64,000 bases of DNA from CAVTWH01 sp963794685 (GTDB lineage: Bacteria; Actinomycetota; Actinomycetes; Mycobacteriales; Micromonosporaceae): contig CAWCFK010000010.1 in assembly GCA_963794685.1 (NCBI GenBank), positions 62,001 through 126,000 on the forward strand. Direction: 5' to 3'. Position 1 is the first letter of the stretch. The number at the start of each line of letters is the position of its first letter. Shown here in pieces: positions 37,995 to 46,928 of this stretch. The notes beneath the pieces are model-generated. The model was not told the origin of the DNA, made no database searches, and saw nothing but the letters and a program-made list of their open reading frames with translations. The position numbers and the translations under genes are program-made.

Positions 37995-39389
37995 TCAGCC
38001 CTTGATGTTGCGGACCCAGTGGTAGAGGTCACACACCCAGACGGCGAGCGGTACCACCGAGACGATCAGCATCGTCTCCACGATGTCCAGTACCCGGCCC
38101 CACACCGGGCTGATCCGCCGACCGGCCCCGGTCAGCCCGTACCCGACGCTGATCATCGCCAGCACGATCAGCGCGCCGAGGACCAGGGTGAGCCGCCCGA
38201 TCGCAGCGGTGTTCAGGAAGCCGGCGACCGCCACCGCGCCGAGACCGGCCGAGCCGGCGATCAGCAGTGGCAGCCGCTGCGCGAGCCCGAGGAACCAGCG
38301 CGCCCGGATCAGCAGCAGCAGCGCCAGTACCGTGCACAGCACCAGGTCGGCGAGGCTGTGGCCGACTGCCAGCAGCACCGCCGCGCCGAGGCCCACCACC
38401 GACACCCAGCTCAGCATCGCGGTGAGGAACTCGTCAGCGCGCTGACTCTGCGTCAGTACCCGCTGGCCGTCGACCACTGTCGCGTCGGTGCGCAGCTCCT
38501 CCGGATCGGTGGGCACCGTCGGGATCGGCAGCCGGGCCATCCGGTACGCGAGCATCGGGGAGGCCGGCAGCAACGCGAAGGCCAGCGTGAACACCACCGC
38601 CGCGCCGGCCGCCGGGGTGCCGCCGAAGGCCAGGTTGACCCCGCTGCCCAGACAGACCGCGACACCGACCCCGGCGGCGGCCAGGAACAGCGGGGTGGCG
38701 TCGGCCACCGCGATCGCCGCGAGACTGGCGAAGACCACCACGGCCGTCCCGCCGAGCAGCACGTCGGCAGCCGTCAGTCCGGAAAGCGGCCGGTCCCCGG
38801 CCAGTGACAGCAGCCCACCGATCCCCGCGTAGACCACGCCGATCAGGCCGAAGACCACTCCGGACCGGCTGTCGGCCAGCGCCCGCGAGGCGACCAGGCC
38901 GGTCAGCAGCAGGCCGATCCCGACCGCCAACCCGATCAGCGCACCGGGCAGCTGCGGCGGCCCCGCCGACAGCACCACCAGCGCCCCGCCGAGCAGCGCG
39001 ACCACCCCGAGCCCGAGGGCGAACCGGCGGGCGTTCGCGGCCCGCCACCGGCCACCGCGCTCCTGCGTGCCGGTGGCCACCGCGTCCACCACATCGTCGA
39101 ACACGACCTCCGGCGCGGCCTGCGCACGCGGGGTGAAATACAGCAGCTCACCGTCGCGAATGTCCAGTTGCGCGGTCGTCCGGGAGGAGTCGAGCGTCAA
39201 CCCGCCGAGCCGGGACAGCACCCAGCCGCCCTTGGTCACACCGTCGTCGGCGAGCTCCGTTCCGGCGTAGCGCAACAGCGTGGGCAGCAGATCGGCGAGC
39301 GGCACGTTGGCCGGCAAGGCCAGGTCCACCCGGCTGTTCGGGGCCACGATGGTGACCTTGCTCAGCCCGCCGGTGGCAACGGTCGGCAC
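37995..39389 (-). CDS. eccD: Type VII secretion integral membrane protein EccD
   Basis: A 464-residue EccD. The N-terminal ubiquitin-like domain (about 5-85, SRVDLALPANVPLADLLPTL) is followed by about eleven membrane helices. EccD forms the membrane vestibule of the ESX complex. GTG start with AGGAG about 8 nt upstream. Divergent from eccC. Confidence 0.92.
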   Translation of the reverse strand: MPTVATGGLSKVTIVAPNSRVDLALPANVPLADLLPTLLRYAGTELADDGVTKGGWVLSRLGGLTLDSSRTTAQLDIRDGELLYFTPRAQAAPEVVFDDVVDAVATGTQERGGRWRAANARRFALGLGVVALLGGALVVLSAGPPQLPGALIGLAVGIGLLLTGLVASRALADSRSGVVFGLIGVVYAGIGGLLSLAGDRPLSGLTAADVLLGGTAVVVFASLAAIAVADATPLFLAAAGVGVAVCLGSGVNLAFGGTPAAGAAVVFTLAFALLPASPMLAYRMARLPIPTVPTDPEELRTDATVVDGQRVLTQSQRADEFLTAMLSWVSVVGLGAAVLLAVGHSLADLVLCTVLALLLLIRARWFLGLAQRLPLLIAGSAGLGAVAVAGFLNTAAIGRLTLVLGALIVLAMISVGYGLTGAGRRISPVWGRVLDIVETMLIVSVVPLAVWVCDLYHWVRNIKG

Positions 39390-39519
39390 GAGGGCACTCC
39401 TTCCGCGTCGGTGGGCACTAAGCTCTCGATGTCACGCAGAGCGTACCCACGACGGCACGCCCTCATGGGGCCGTGCGGCGCACGGGTTCGTCGCGACAAG
39501 CTCCGGCCTGGGGAGGATC

Positions 39520-42500
39520 GTGAGTACCGTCGTCTTCGCCCGGCCGCCGCGTCGGCCGGGACCGCAGTTGCCGCGCGGCGAACTGCTGCTGGAGTCGCCG
39601 CCCGAGCTGCCCGAGCACCTGCCCGGCGGACTCGGCCGGCTGCTGATGCTGCTGCCGATGGTGGCCGGCGCCGGCGCGATGGCGTTCCTCTACGCCGGCC
39701 GCGGCGGCGGCATGATGACCTACGTGACCGGCGGCATCTTCGCCGTCTCCATGCTCGGCATGGGCGTCGGCACGATGAGCCAGGGCGGCGGCGCCAGCAA
39801 GGCCGAGATCGACGCCGAGCGCCGCGACTACATGCGCTACCTCGCCCAGGTCCGCAAGCAGGCCCGGCGGGCCGCCGCCCAGCAGCGGGCCGCACTGTCC
39901 TGGCTGTACCCGCAGCCCGACGCGCTGTGGTCGGTGGCCGCGTCCCGGCGGATGTGGGAGCGGCGGATAACCGACGACGACTTCGGCCAGGTCCGGGTCG
40001 CGATCGGCCCGCAGAAGCTGGCGGTCAACCTGATCACCCCGGAGACCAAGCCGCTGGCCGACCTGGAGCCGATGAGCGCCATCGGGCTACGCCGGTTCGT
40101 CCGCGCCCACTCCACCGTGCCGAACCTGCCGATCGCGGTGTCGCTGCGCGCCTTCGGCCGGCTGGTGCTGCGCGGCGACCGGGCCACCGCCACCGCGCTG
40201 ACCCGCTCGCTGCTCTGCCAGCTGGCCACCTTCCAGGCCCCCGAGGACCTGCTGATCGCCGTGGTTGCCGCGCCCGAACGGCAGGCCGAGTGGGACTGGG
40301 TGAAGTGGCTGCCGCACGCCCACCACCCGCGCCAGACCGACGCGGCCGGCCCGATCCGGCTGGTCACCAACACCCTGAGCGAGCTGGAGGAGCTGCTCGG
40401 CGAGGAGCTGACCAGCCGGCCCCGGCACCAGCCGGAGGCGAAGCCGCTCACCACCGCCCCGCACGTCCTGGTGGTGCTCGACGGCGGCGAGGTCGCCCCC
40501 ACCAGCCAACTGCTCGGCCCCGGACTGCTCGGCACCACCGTGCTCGACCTGTCCGGGGTGGTTCCCCGGGACGCCGGACGGTGGCTGCTGCACCTGGCTG
40601 TCGGGCCCGGCTCGGCGCAGGTGCACCAGGGCACCCGGATCACGCCGCTGGGCGCGCCGGACACCCTGAGCCCCGCGCAGGCCGAAGGACTGGCCCGCCA
40701 GCTCGCCCCGTACCGGCTGTCCCACCAGGCCAGCGCCGAGGAGCCGCTGGCCCGTACCCTCGACCTGCCCGACCTGCTCGAGCATCGGCGACGCGGCGAA
40801 CATCGACACCCGGCTCACCTGGCGGGCCCGGCCGCTACGCGAGCAGCTGCGCATCCCGCTCGGCCCCGGCCCGGACGGCGGCGTGATCGAGCTGGACCTC
40901 AAGGAAGCGGCGCTGGAAGGGATGGGCCCGCACGGCCTGGTGGTCGGCGCGACCGGCTCCGGCAAGAGCGAGCTGCTGCGCACGATCGTCTCCGCGCTCG
41001 CCGTCAACCACTCCTCCGAGGAACTCAACTTCGTCCTCATCGACTACAAGGGCGGCGCGACGTTCGCCTCGATGGAGGCGTTGCCGCACACCAGCGCGGT
41101 CATCACCAACCTGAAGAACGACCTGCCCCGGGTCGACCGTATGCACGAGGCGATCCGCGGCGAGCTGGTACGCCGGCAGGAGCTGCTGCGCTCCGGCGGC
41201 AACTACGTCAACCGGCACGAGTACGAGAAGGCCCGGCGCGGTGGCGAGCCGTTGGAGCCGCTGCCCAGCCTGCTGGTGGTCTGCGACGAGTTCAGCGAGC
41301 TGCTCTCCGACAAGCCCGACTTCATCGACCTGTTCATCCAGATCGGACGGATCGGCCGGTCGGTCGGCGTGCACCTGATGCTGGCCTCGCAGCGCTTGGA
41401 GGAGGGCAAGCTGCGCGGGTTGGACACCTACCTGTCCTACCGGATCGGGTTGCGCACCTTCTCCGCGATCGAGAGCCGGATCGTGCTCGGCGTCCCGGAC
41501 GCCTACGAGCTGCCCAACGCGCCCGGCCACGGGTACCTCAAGGTGGACACCACCACCATGCTGCGGTTCCGGGCGGCGTACGTGTCCGGCCCGTACCGGG
41601 AGGCAGCGTCCACGCCCACCTCGCAGGCCCGAACCCAGCACCGGGTGGTGCCGTTCAGCATCGCCCGGGTGGCCATGCCGGAGCCGGACCGCAGCCTCGA
41701 ACCGGTCGCCGAGCCGGAGCGCGACGGCAAGCAGATCAGCATGCTGGACGTGATGATCGGCAAGCTGCGCAGCCAGGGGCCACCGGCCCACCAGGTGTGG
41801 CTGCCGCCGCTGGCCGAACCGTCCACTCTGGACATGCTGCTGCCACCGCTGGCAGTGGACCCGGCGCGCGGGTTGTGCCCGGTGGGCTGGTCCGGCAACG
41901 GCCGGCTGGTGGCCGTGGTCGGCATCGTGGACCGCCCGTTCGAGCAGCGCCGCGACCCGATGGGGCTGGACCTGGAAGGCGCCGGCGGGCACGTGGTGAT
42001 CGTCGGCGGACCGCAGGCCGGTAAGAGCACCCTGCTGCGCTCGCTGCTCGCCTCGCTGGCGCTCACCCACACCCCGGCCGAGGCCCAGTTCTTCTGCGTC
42101 GACCTGGGCGGCGGCACGCTACGCGGGCTGACCGGACTGCCGCACACCTCGGGGGTGGCCGGTCGGCGCGACGTGGAGGCGGTCCGGCGTACCGTCGCCG
42201 AGGTCACCGCGCTGCTGGACGAGCGGGAGGCGCGCTTCACCACCCGGGGCATCGACTCGATGGCCTCGTACCGGCGTCGCCGGGCGGCCGGCGAATTCCC
42301 GGACGACCCGTTCGGCGACGTGTTCCTGGTGGTCGACGGCTGGGGCCTGCTGCGCCAGGAGTACGAGGAGTTGGAGCACGTCATCACCACGCTGGCTGCC
42401 CGGGGCCTGGGCTTCGGCATCCACGTGGTGATCACCGCGACCCGCTGGGCCGAAGTGCGTACCAACCTGCGCGACCTGGTCGGCACGAAGATCGAGCTGC

Positions 42501-43471
42501 GGCTCGGGGACGCCACCGAGTCCGAGATCGACCGGCGGGCCGCGGACAACGTGCCCAAGGGGGTACCCGGCCGCGGTCTCACCCACGACAAGCTGCACTT
42601 CCTGTCGGCGCTGCCCCGGGTCGACGGCAACCAGCTCGCCGGTGACCTCTCCGAGGGGGTGACCGACCTGGTGAAGCGGATCGCGGACGGCTGGACCGGC
42701 CGACCCGCGCCGAAGGTGCGGCTGCTGCCCCGGCTGCTCGCCGCCGCCGAACTGGCCCGGGTCACCGACCCGGCACGGCCGGGCATCGCGGTCGGGCTCA
42801 ACGAGACCCACCTCGCCCCGGTGTACCTCAACTTCGAGGCCGATCCGCACCTGATCGTGTTCGGTGACGCCGAGTGCGGTAAGACCAACCTGCTGCGGCT
42901 GATCGGCCGGTCGCTGATGGACCGGTACTCCCCCGCGCAGGCCCGGCTGGTGGTCGCCGACTACCGGCGCGGCCTGCTCGGCGCGTTCTCCGCCGACTAC
43001 CTGCTGGCCTACGCGCCGTCCGGGCAGGCGCTGACCGAGACGCTCGCCTCCGTGCACCAGGCGATCAGCAACCGGCTCCCCGGCCCGGATGTCACCCCCG
43101 AGCAGTTGCGCGATCGCACCTGGTGGCGCGGGCCGGAGGTGTTCGTCCTGATCGACGACTACGACCTGGTGGCCGGGGCCGGCATCAACCCGCTGTCCGC
43201 GCTCACCGAGCTGCTGCCGCAGGCCCGGGACGTGGGCCTGCACCTGATCCTGGCGCGGCGCAGCGGCGGCGCGTCCCGGGCGCTCTACGAGCCGGTGCTG
43301 CAACGCCTGCGCGAGCTGGACACGCCGGGTCTGCAGATGTCCGGCAACCGCGAAGAGGGTGCCCTGCTGGGCAACCTCAAGCCGAGCCCGCAACCGCCGG
43401 GCCGCGGCTTCCTGGTCCGCCGAGCCGACGGAACCCAACTCATCCAGACCGCCTGGATGGACCCCGCATGA
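39520..43471 (+). CDS. eccC: Type VII secretion protein EccC (one-base frameshift near 40780)
   Basis: The motor ATPase of the ESX system, about 1,316 residues across two frames. GTG 39520 follows GGGAGG; two membrane segments lie at about 38-80. Three FtsK-like ATPase domains have Walker A motifs GATGSGKSE (about 477), GGPQAGKST (about 829) and GDAECGKTN (about 1115). Between DLPDLL at 40770 and IGDAANIDTRLTWR, one base in GCTCGAGCATCGG must be skipped. If the indel is real the pore and first ATPase would be separated and secretion lost; a sequencing error is more likely as the rest is fully conserved. Confidence 0.88.
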
Positions 43472-43527
43472 CCGCCCCGAGAAGGGGGCGTGTGATGACC
43501 GAGCGCCTGCGCGAGGCGGCGGCATGA
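43468..43527 (+). CDS. Mini-ORF relay between eccC and the next gene (19 residues)
   Basis: ATG 43468 overlaps the eccC stop (ATGA) and TGA 43525-43527 overlaps ATG 43524 of the next gene. An internal ATG at 43495 starts MTERLREAAA, which resembles the start of the 77-bp repeat peptide (MSERLRERPA). It looks like a trimmed copy of the same element. Confidence 0.35.
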   Translation: MTAPRRGRVMTERLREAAA

Positions 43528-43823
43528 CGGAGTTGTCGCTGGCTGAGGTGCGGGCGGCGGCGCACCGGCTGGCCGTGCTGGCCGACTCGGTACCGGCGCA
43601 GCTGTCCCCGGCGTTGGCCCGGCTGCCGCTGCCACCGACCGCCTTCGGCGCGCTCACCGAGGTCTACCGCTGGTACGACGAGGCGATCACCGCGGTCGGT
43701 GACGCCGGTGCCCGCGCGCGCGAGGCGCTCGACACCGCCGCGGCCGACCTGGCCGGCTTCGCCAACCGGCACGCCGAGGCCGACCAGCAGGCCGCCACCG
43801 AGGCCCGGCGGACCGGGCCGTGA
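43524..43823 (+). CDS. Small Esx-like helical protein
   Basis: A 99-residue helical protein (MTELSLAEVRAAAHRLAVLA) of WXG100 length, with PLPPTAFGALTEVYRWYDEA in the middle where the helical turn would be, but no WXG. It is linked by ATGA and GTGA overlaps to its neighbours and probably pairs with the next gene product. Confidence 0.55.
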   Translation: MTELSLAEVRAAAHRLAVLADSVPAQLSPALARLPLPPTAFGALTEVYRWYDEAITAVGDAGARAREALDTAAADLAGFANRHAEADQQAATEARRTGP

Positions 43824-44437
43824 CGACGGCACCCCCCACCGTCCCCGATTCCCGGTTGCCGGCGCTGGTGGCGGTGTGCGAGCTGCTGGCCCGCGCGGCC
43901 GAGCCGAGCCCGCTGGCCCGGACGGTCCCGGTGGTCGGTCGGCTGGCCGAGGGGTGCCTCGGCGAGCCCGCCGACTGGCGCAGCGCGACAGCGGCCTGGC
44001 AGCACCTGGCGCAGCTCGCGGAGACGGTCGCCGCCGACGTCGACGGCTACCGCCGCAGTGCCGGCGCGCACTGGCGGCACCCCGGGATCGAGGGCGTGGA
44101 CACCTCGGTACGGTCCGCGGCCGAAGAGTTGTCCGGTGTCGGAGCGGTGGCCGCAGCGATGGCCGGCACCGGAGCCGACCTCTACGAGCTGCTGCTGGAG
44201 GCGCACCTGCGGTTCATCACGGCCACCGTGCGGGCTGCCGCGCGGGCCCAGTTGGCCGGCGGGTACCCGGAACCGGCCGAGCGGGTGGTGCACACCAGCG
44301 CCATCCTCGGCGAATGGCTGGCCGAGGTGTTGACCGTGGTGGCCGCAGCGCTGACCCGGTGCGCGAAGCTGACCGGGTCGGCCGGCCCGGTACGGCCACC
44401 CCTGCAACAGCTGTCGGCGCTGGCGCAGCGGAGCTGA
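43820..44437 (+). CDS. Helical WXG100-like protein of the type VII locus
   Basis: A 205-residue protein, GTG start overlapping the previous stop. Long helices with SATAAWQHLAQLAETVAADV and YELLLEAHLRFITATVRAAA, resembling the larger partner of Esx-type pairs. No enzyme motif and no membrane span. Probable ESX substrate or chaperone; unproven. Confidence 0.5.
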   Translation: MTTAPPTVPDSRLPALVAVCELLARAAEPSPLARTVPVVGRLAEGCLGEPADWRSATAAWQHLAQLAETVAADVDGYRRSAGAHWRHPGIEGVDTSVRSAAEELSGVGAVAAAMAGTGADLYELLLEAHLRFITATVRAAARAQLAGGYPEPAERVVHTSAILGEWLAEVLTVVAAALTRCAKLTGSAGPVRPPLQQLSALAQRS

Positions 44438-44441
44438 TCGG

Positions 44442-44832
44442 ATGATGTCACCGCAGGTCGGGACGGGCACGGACGCACCCGTGAGTTCGCTCGCCGGCAT
44501 TCACATCGTGGCTCAGCAGGCCAGCCGGGCACCCGACGAGGCTGTGCTGGACGACCTGAGCCAGCGCGCCCGTCAGCTGACCGGGCAGGTCCGCGCGGCG
44601 ATGGACCGGGCAGCCACCGCCACCGATCCCACCGGATGCAGTCGAGGCACGGGTACGCGCCGACGGTACCGTCGAAAGTCTCTATATCTCCCCGCGTGCG
44701 GTGCGCGATCTGCCGCCGGCCCGGCTGGGCGCCGCCTGCGTCGCGGCCGTCGCCGCCGCCCGCAGCCGGATCGTCACCGAGATCGCGGAGTGGCTCGCCG
44801 AACTCAACCGCGCCCCGGGCGGTGAGCCGTGA
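44442..44832 (+). CDS. YbaB/EbfC-like protein, frameshifted near 44635
   Basis: Frame 44442 gives the N-terminal helical part (SLAGIHIVAQQASRAPDEAV to RAATATDPTG), and after one base is dropped in ACCGGATGCA the other frame continues DAVEARVRADGTVESLYISP to the TGA at 44830-44832. The second half has the beta-sheet pattern of YbaB/EbfC nucleoid-associated-like proteins (V-x-A-D-G-x-V-x-x-L-x-I-S-P). About 129 residues if repaired. It ends in a GTGA overlap with a second YbaB-like gene. Confidence 0.55.
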
Positions 44833-45206
44833 CCGAGCTGTTCGACCTCGACGGCCTCCCCGAATCCGTGCGCGACCTGGGCCGGCGCATCCAGGACCTG
44901 GCGGTGTCACTCGGCGCGGCGCGCGCCCAGGGTACGGCCGCCGACGGCCGGATCACCGCGACCACCGACATGTCCGGCACCCTGCTCCAGGTCGACATCA
45001 GCCCCAAGGCGATCCGGGAGCTGGACAACCTGACGCTCAGCGAGCAGGTGCTGGCGGCGATCAACGCGGCCCGGCTACACGCCCGCCGCACCTACCGGGA
45101 CGGACTGTCCACAATCGAGTTGCTCGGGACCACTCTCGCCGACCTGCCCGGCGGTGACCAGCCCGAGTGGGACAGTGCCGACAGCGGGCAGGACGACAGC
45201 GGGTAG
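44829..45206 (+). CDS. YbaB/EbfC family protein
   Basis: A 125-residue protein with N-terminal helix, the strand pattern TATTDMSGTLLQVDISPKAI and a C-terminal helix, as in YbaB/EbfC. Classic EbfC binds DNA as a dimer, but in actinobacterial ESX loci small YbaB-like proteins occur as a conserved accessory whose role is unknown. Acidic Ser/Asp/Gln tail. Confidence 0.62.
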   Translation: MTELFDLDGLPESVRDLGRRIQDLAVSLGAARAQGTAADGRITATTDMSGTLLQVDISPKAIRELDNLTLSEQVLAAINAARLHARRTYRDGLSTIELLGTTLADLPGGDQPEWDSADSGQDDSG

Positions 45207-45251
45207 ACCGACGCGAATGCGGGTCAGCGCGGAGTGGGCGTCATCGGCTAC

Positions 45252-45265
45252 CGTTTGTGCAAACG
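45252..45265. promoter_or_regulatory. Inverted repeat upstream of the Esx pair
   Basis: CGTTTG and CAAACG are exact complements around a 2-nt TG spacer, 112 bp before the first Esx start, in the only sizeable gap (45207-45376) of this stretch. A dimeric regulator site is possible; no -35/-10 pair was identified with confidence. Confidence 0.4.
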
Positions 45266-45376
45266 ATCCACCGCCACTCATCGTCGGCGGTGACTCGGGT
45301 CGGCGGCGCAACAGCCGGCCAGCGATATCTGGTCGGCGCCACGGCGCCGCGAGACAGCAGAGGAAAGGGCGGAGGT

Positions 45377-45694
45377 ATGAGCGGCACCAGTAGCGTGGAT
45401 TTCACCACGCTCTACCAGGCTGCGAAGGACGTCAGGTCAGTCAAGTCGGAGATCGTCGGCGAGGTGCGCAACTTCGACGGCGCAGTCGCCCACATGCTCA
45501 GCGGCTGGCGTGGCTCGGCGGCAACCGCGTTCGGTGGCCTGGCCGGCCAGTGGGTACAGGACATCAACAAGGTGCTGGTGGCGCTGGAGGGCATCGCCGA
45601 CACCCTGGAGAAGTCGGCGAACATGCACCAGCAGAACGACGCCGATCAGAAGGCGTCCGTGAACTCCATCATCGCCGGCATCAACCCGACCTGA
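45377..45694 (+). CDS. WXG100 family type VII secretion protein (Esx, first of pair)
   Basis: A 105-residue helical-hairpin protein with the WXG turn W44-R-G46 in MLSGWRGSAATAF. ATG 45377, with GGAGG immediately upstream and AGGAAAGG at better spacing. The companion Esx gene follows 29 bp later. Pairs like this are exported as a heterodimer by EccC. It lacks a YxxxD/E tail signal, which the partner has. Confidence 0.85.
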   Translation: MSGTSSVDFTTLYQAAKDVRSVKSEIVGEVRNFDGAVAHMLSGWRGSAATAFGGLAGQWVQDINKVLVALEGIADTLEKSANMHQQNDADQKASVNSIIAGINPT

Positions 45695-45723
45695 CCCGAC
45701 GTCACGAGACCTGAGGTAACGAT

Positions 45724-46023
45724 ATGAGCGGCGACGGCGAGATCTTCGTCAAGTACCAGCACCTGCAGGACGGCGAGGCGCAGATCATCCAGATCTCCGG
45801 CCGGATCGAGCAGAAGCTCTCCGACCTCAAGAGCCGGCTCGCCCGGATCGCCTGGGAGGGCACCGACCAGCAGGCCTACCTGGCGTACCAGGGCCAGTGG
45901 GACAAGGCGATCGCAGACCTGAACACGATCCTGGCCAAGACCGGCGCACTGGTCGGCTCGGCGCACGGCAACTACAAGGGCACCGAAAACAGCAACACCA
46001 ACGTCTGGAACGGCGCGGCCTGA
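45724..46023 (+). CDS. WXG100 family type VII secretion protein (Esx, second of pair)
   Basis: A 99-residue WXG100 protein with turn W44-E-G46 in RIAWEGTDQQAY and a YKGTE sequence at 84-88 that fits the YxxxD/E export signal recognised by EccC. Forms an EsxA/EsxB-like pair with the preceding product. Followed by a strong hairpin terminator. Confidence 0.87.
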   Translation: MSGDGEIFVKYQHLQDGEAQIIQISGRIEQKLSDLKSRLARIAWEGTDQQAYLAYQGQWDKAIADLNTILAKTGALVGSAHGNYKGTENSNTNVWNGAA

Positions 46024-46047
46024 GCGCCGCCCCACCCGGTACGCCCG

Positions 46048-46082
46048 GCGGATCCCGACCGCACCACGCGGTCGGGATCCGC
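46048..46082 (+). terminator. Rho-independent-type hairpin after the Esx pair
   Basis: GCGGATCCCGACCGC, loop ACCAC, GCGGTCGGGATCCGC: a perfect 15-bp stem 25 bp past the second Esx stop, followed by TGCGTTTC. Confidence 0.85.
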
Positions 46083-46239
46083 TGCGTTTCGCCCGCCACG
46101 CCCACCACCGACCGGTCGGCCACGGTCATTCGCGACGGGACACCCCAGATTGACGGTGACCGCCGACCTGAACATCTCCGCTCTCCACTCCACTCCGCGA
46201 GCATCCGGTCAGGTGCCGGCAGCGGCGAGCCCAGCGAGC

Positions 46240-46497
46240 TCAGACACGCTCCAGCCGAACCACGTAGTCGTAGTCGCCCAGGTATTCGACCTCGGCCACC
46301 TTCCAGACTTCGTCACCGGCCGGGAACTGCCCGCCGACCGCAAGGGTGTGCAGGGTCTCCTGATGGCCGGCAGCCACCACCAACTTCACCCGGATCGGTT
46401 GCCCGTCCAGCTCCGGGCTGCTCAGAAAAACCACAGCCACCCGATGCCCACTGACCCGGGACATCATTCCGTGCCGGAGGAAAACGGGGTGACTCAC
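46240..46497 (-). CDS. Small protein of unknown function
   Basis: An 85-residue protein with alternating strands (VAVVFLSSPELDGQPIRVKL, VWKVAEVEYLGDYDYVVRLE), probably a small beta barrel. GTG start overlaps the stop of the YbaB-like gene (GTGA), so it belongs to the mycosin-YbaB operon. No family assigned with confidence. Confidence 0.55.
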   Translation of the reverse strand: MSHPVFLRHGMMSRVSGHRVAVVFLSSPELDGQPIRVKLVVAAGHQETLHTLAVGGQFPAGDEVWKVAEVEYLGDYDYVVRLERV

Positions 46498-46928
46498 TGC
46501 CGGCCGGTGGCTCCGGTCGCGCCCGGACCGGGGCGTAGGTTCAGCAGGCCAGCCAGATCCTCGGGATTGGCCGGGAACACCTTGCTGAGGTCGAACTCGG
46601 CCCCCATGCCGGCCACCCTGGTCCCGTCCGGCAGGTTCGGGGTGACCAATTCCTGGACACGTTGCCGCACCTGCTGGGCGGCGGCGCGGGCGGTCGCCAC
46701 GATGGTCTCGCCGATGGTGGCGGAGTCGAGGCTGCGTAGCGACCTCGGGTTGAGCTCCACCTTGGTCAGTTCGCCGCGGTAGTCGACGGTCACCTTCACC
46801 GACTCGTCCGGCGACTGCGCCGTCGCGGTCAGTTCGGCCATCTCCTGCTGCATCCGGCCCAGGTTGTCGCGCAGTTTGCCGTACTGGGCCAGCAGCTCGT
46901 CGATGTGCGCCTGGTACTCAGCCCGCAT
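46494..46928 (-). CDS. YbaB/EbfC family protein (third in the locus)
   Basis: A 144-residue YbaB-like protein: N-terminal coiled coil (YGKLRDNLGRMQQEMAELTA), strands VKVTVDYRGELTKVELNP and a C-terminal helix. Overlaps the end of the mycosin gene by 11 bp. Likely an ESX accessory with the two YbaB-like genes near 44.4-45.2 kb. Confidence 0.68.
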   Translation of the reverse strand: MRAEYQAHIDELLAQYGKLRDNLGRMQQEMAELTATAQSPDESVKVTVDYRGELTKVELNPRSLRSLDSATIGETIVATARAAAQQVRQRVQELVTPNLPDGTRVAGMGAEFDLSKVFPANPEDLAGLLNLRPGPGATGATGRQ

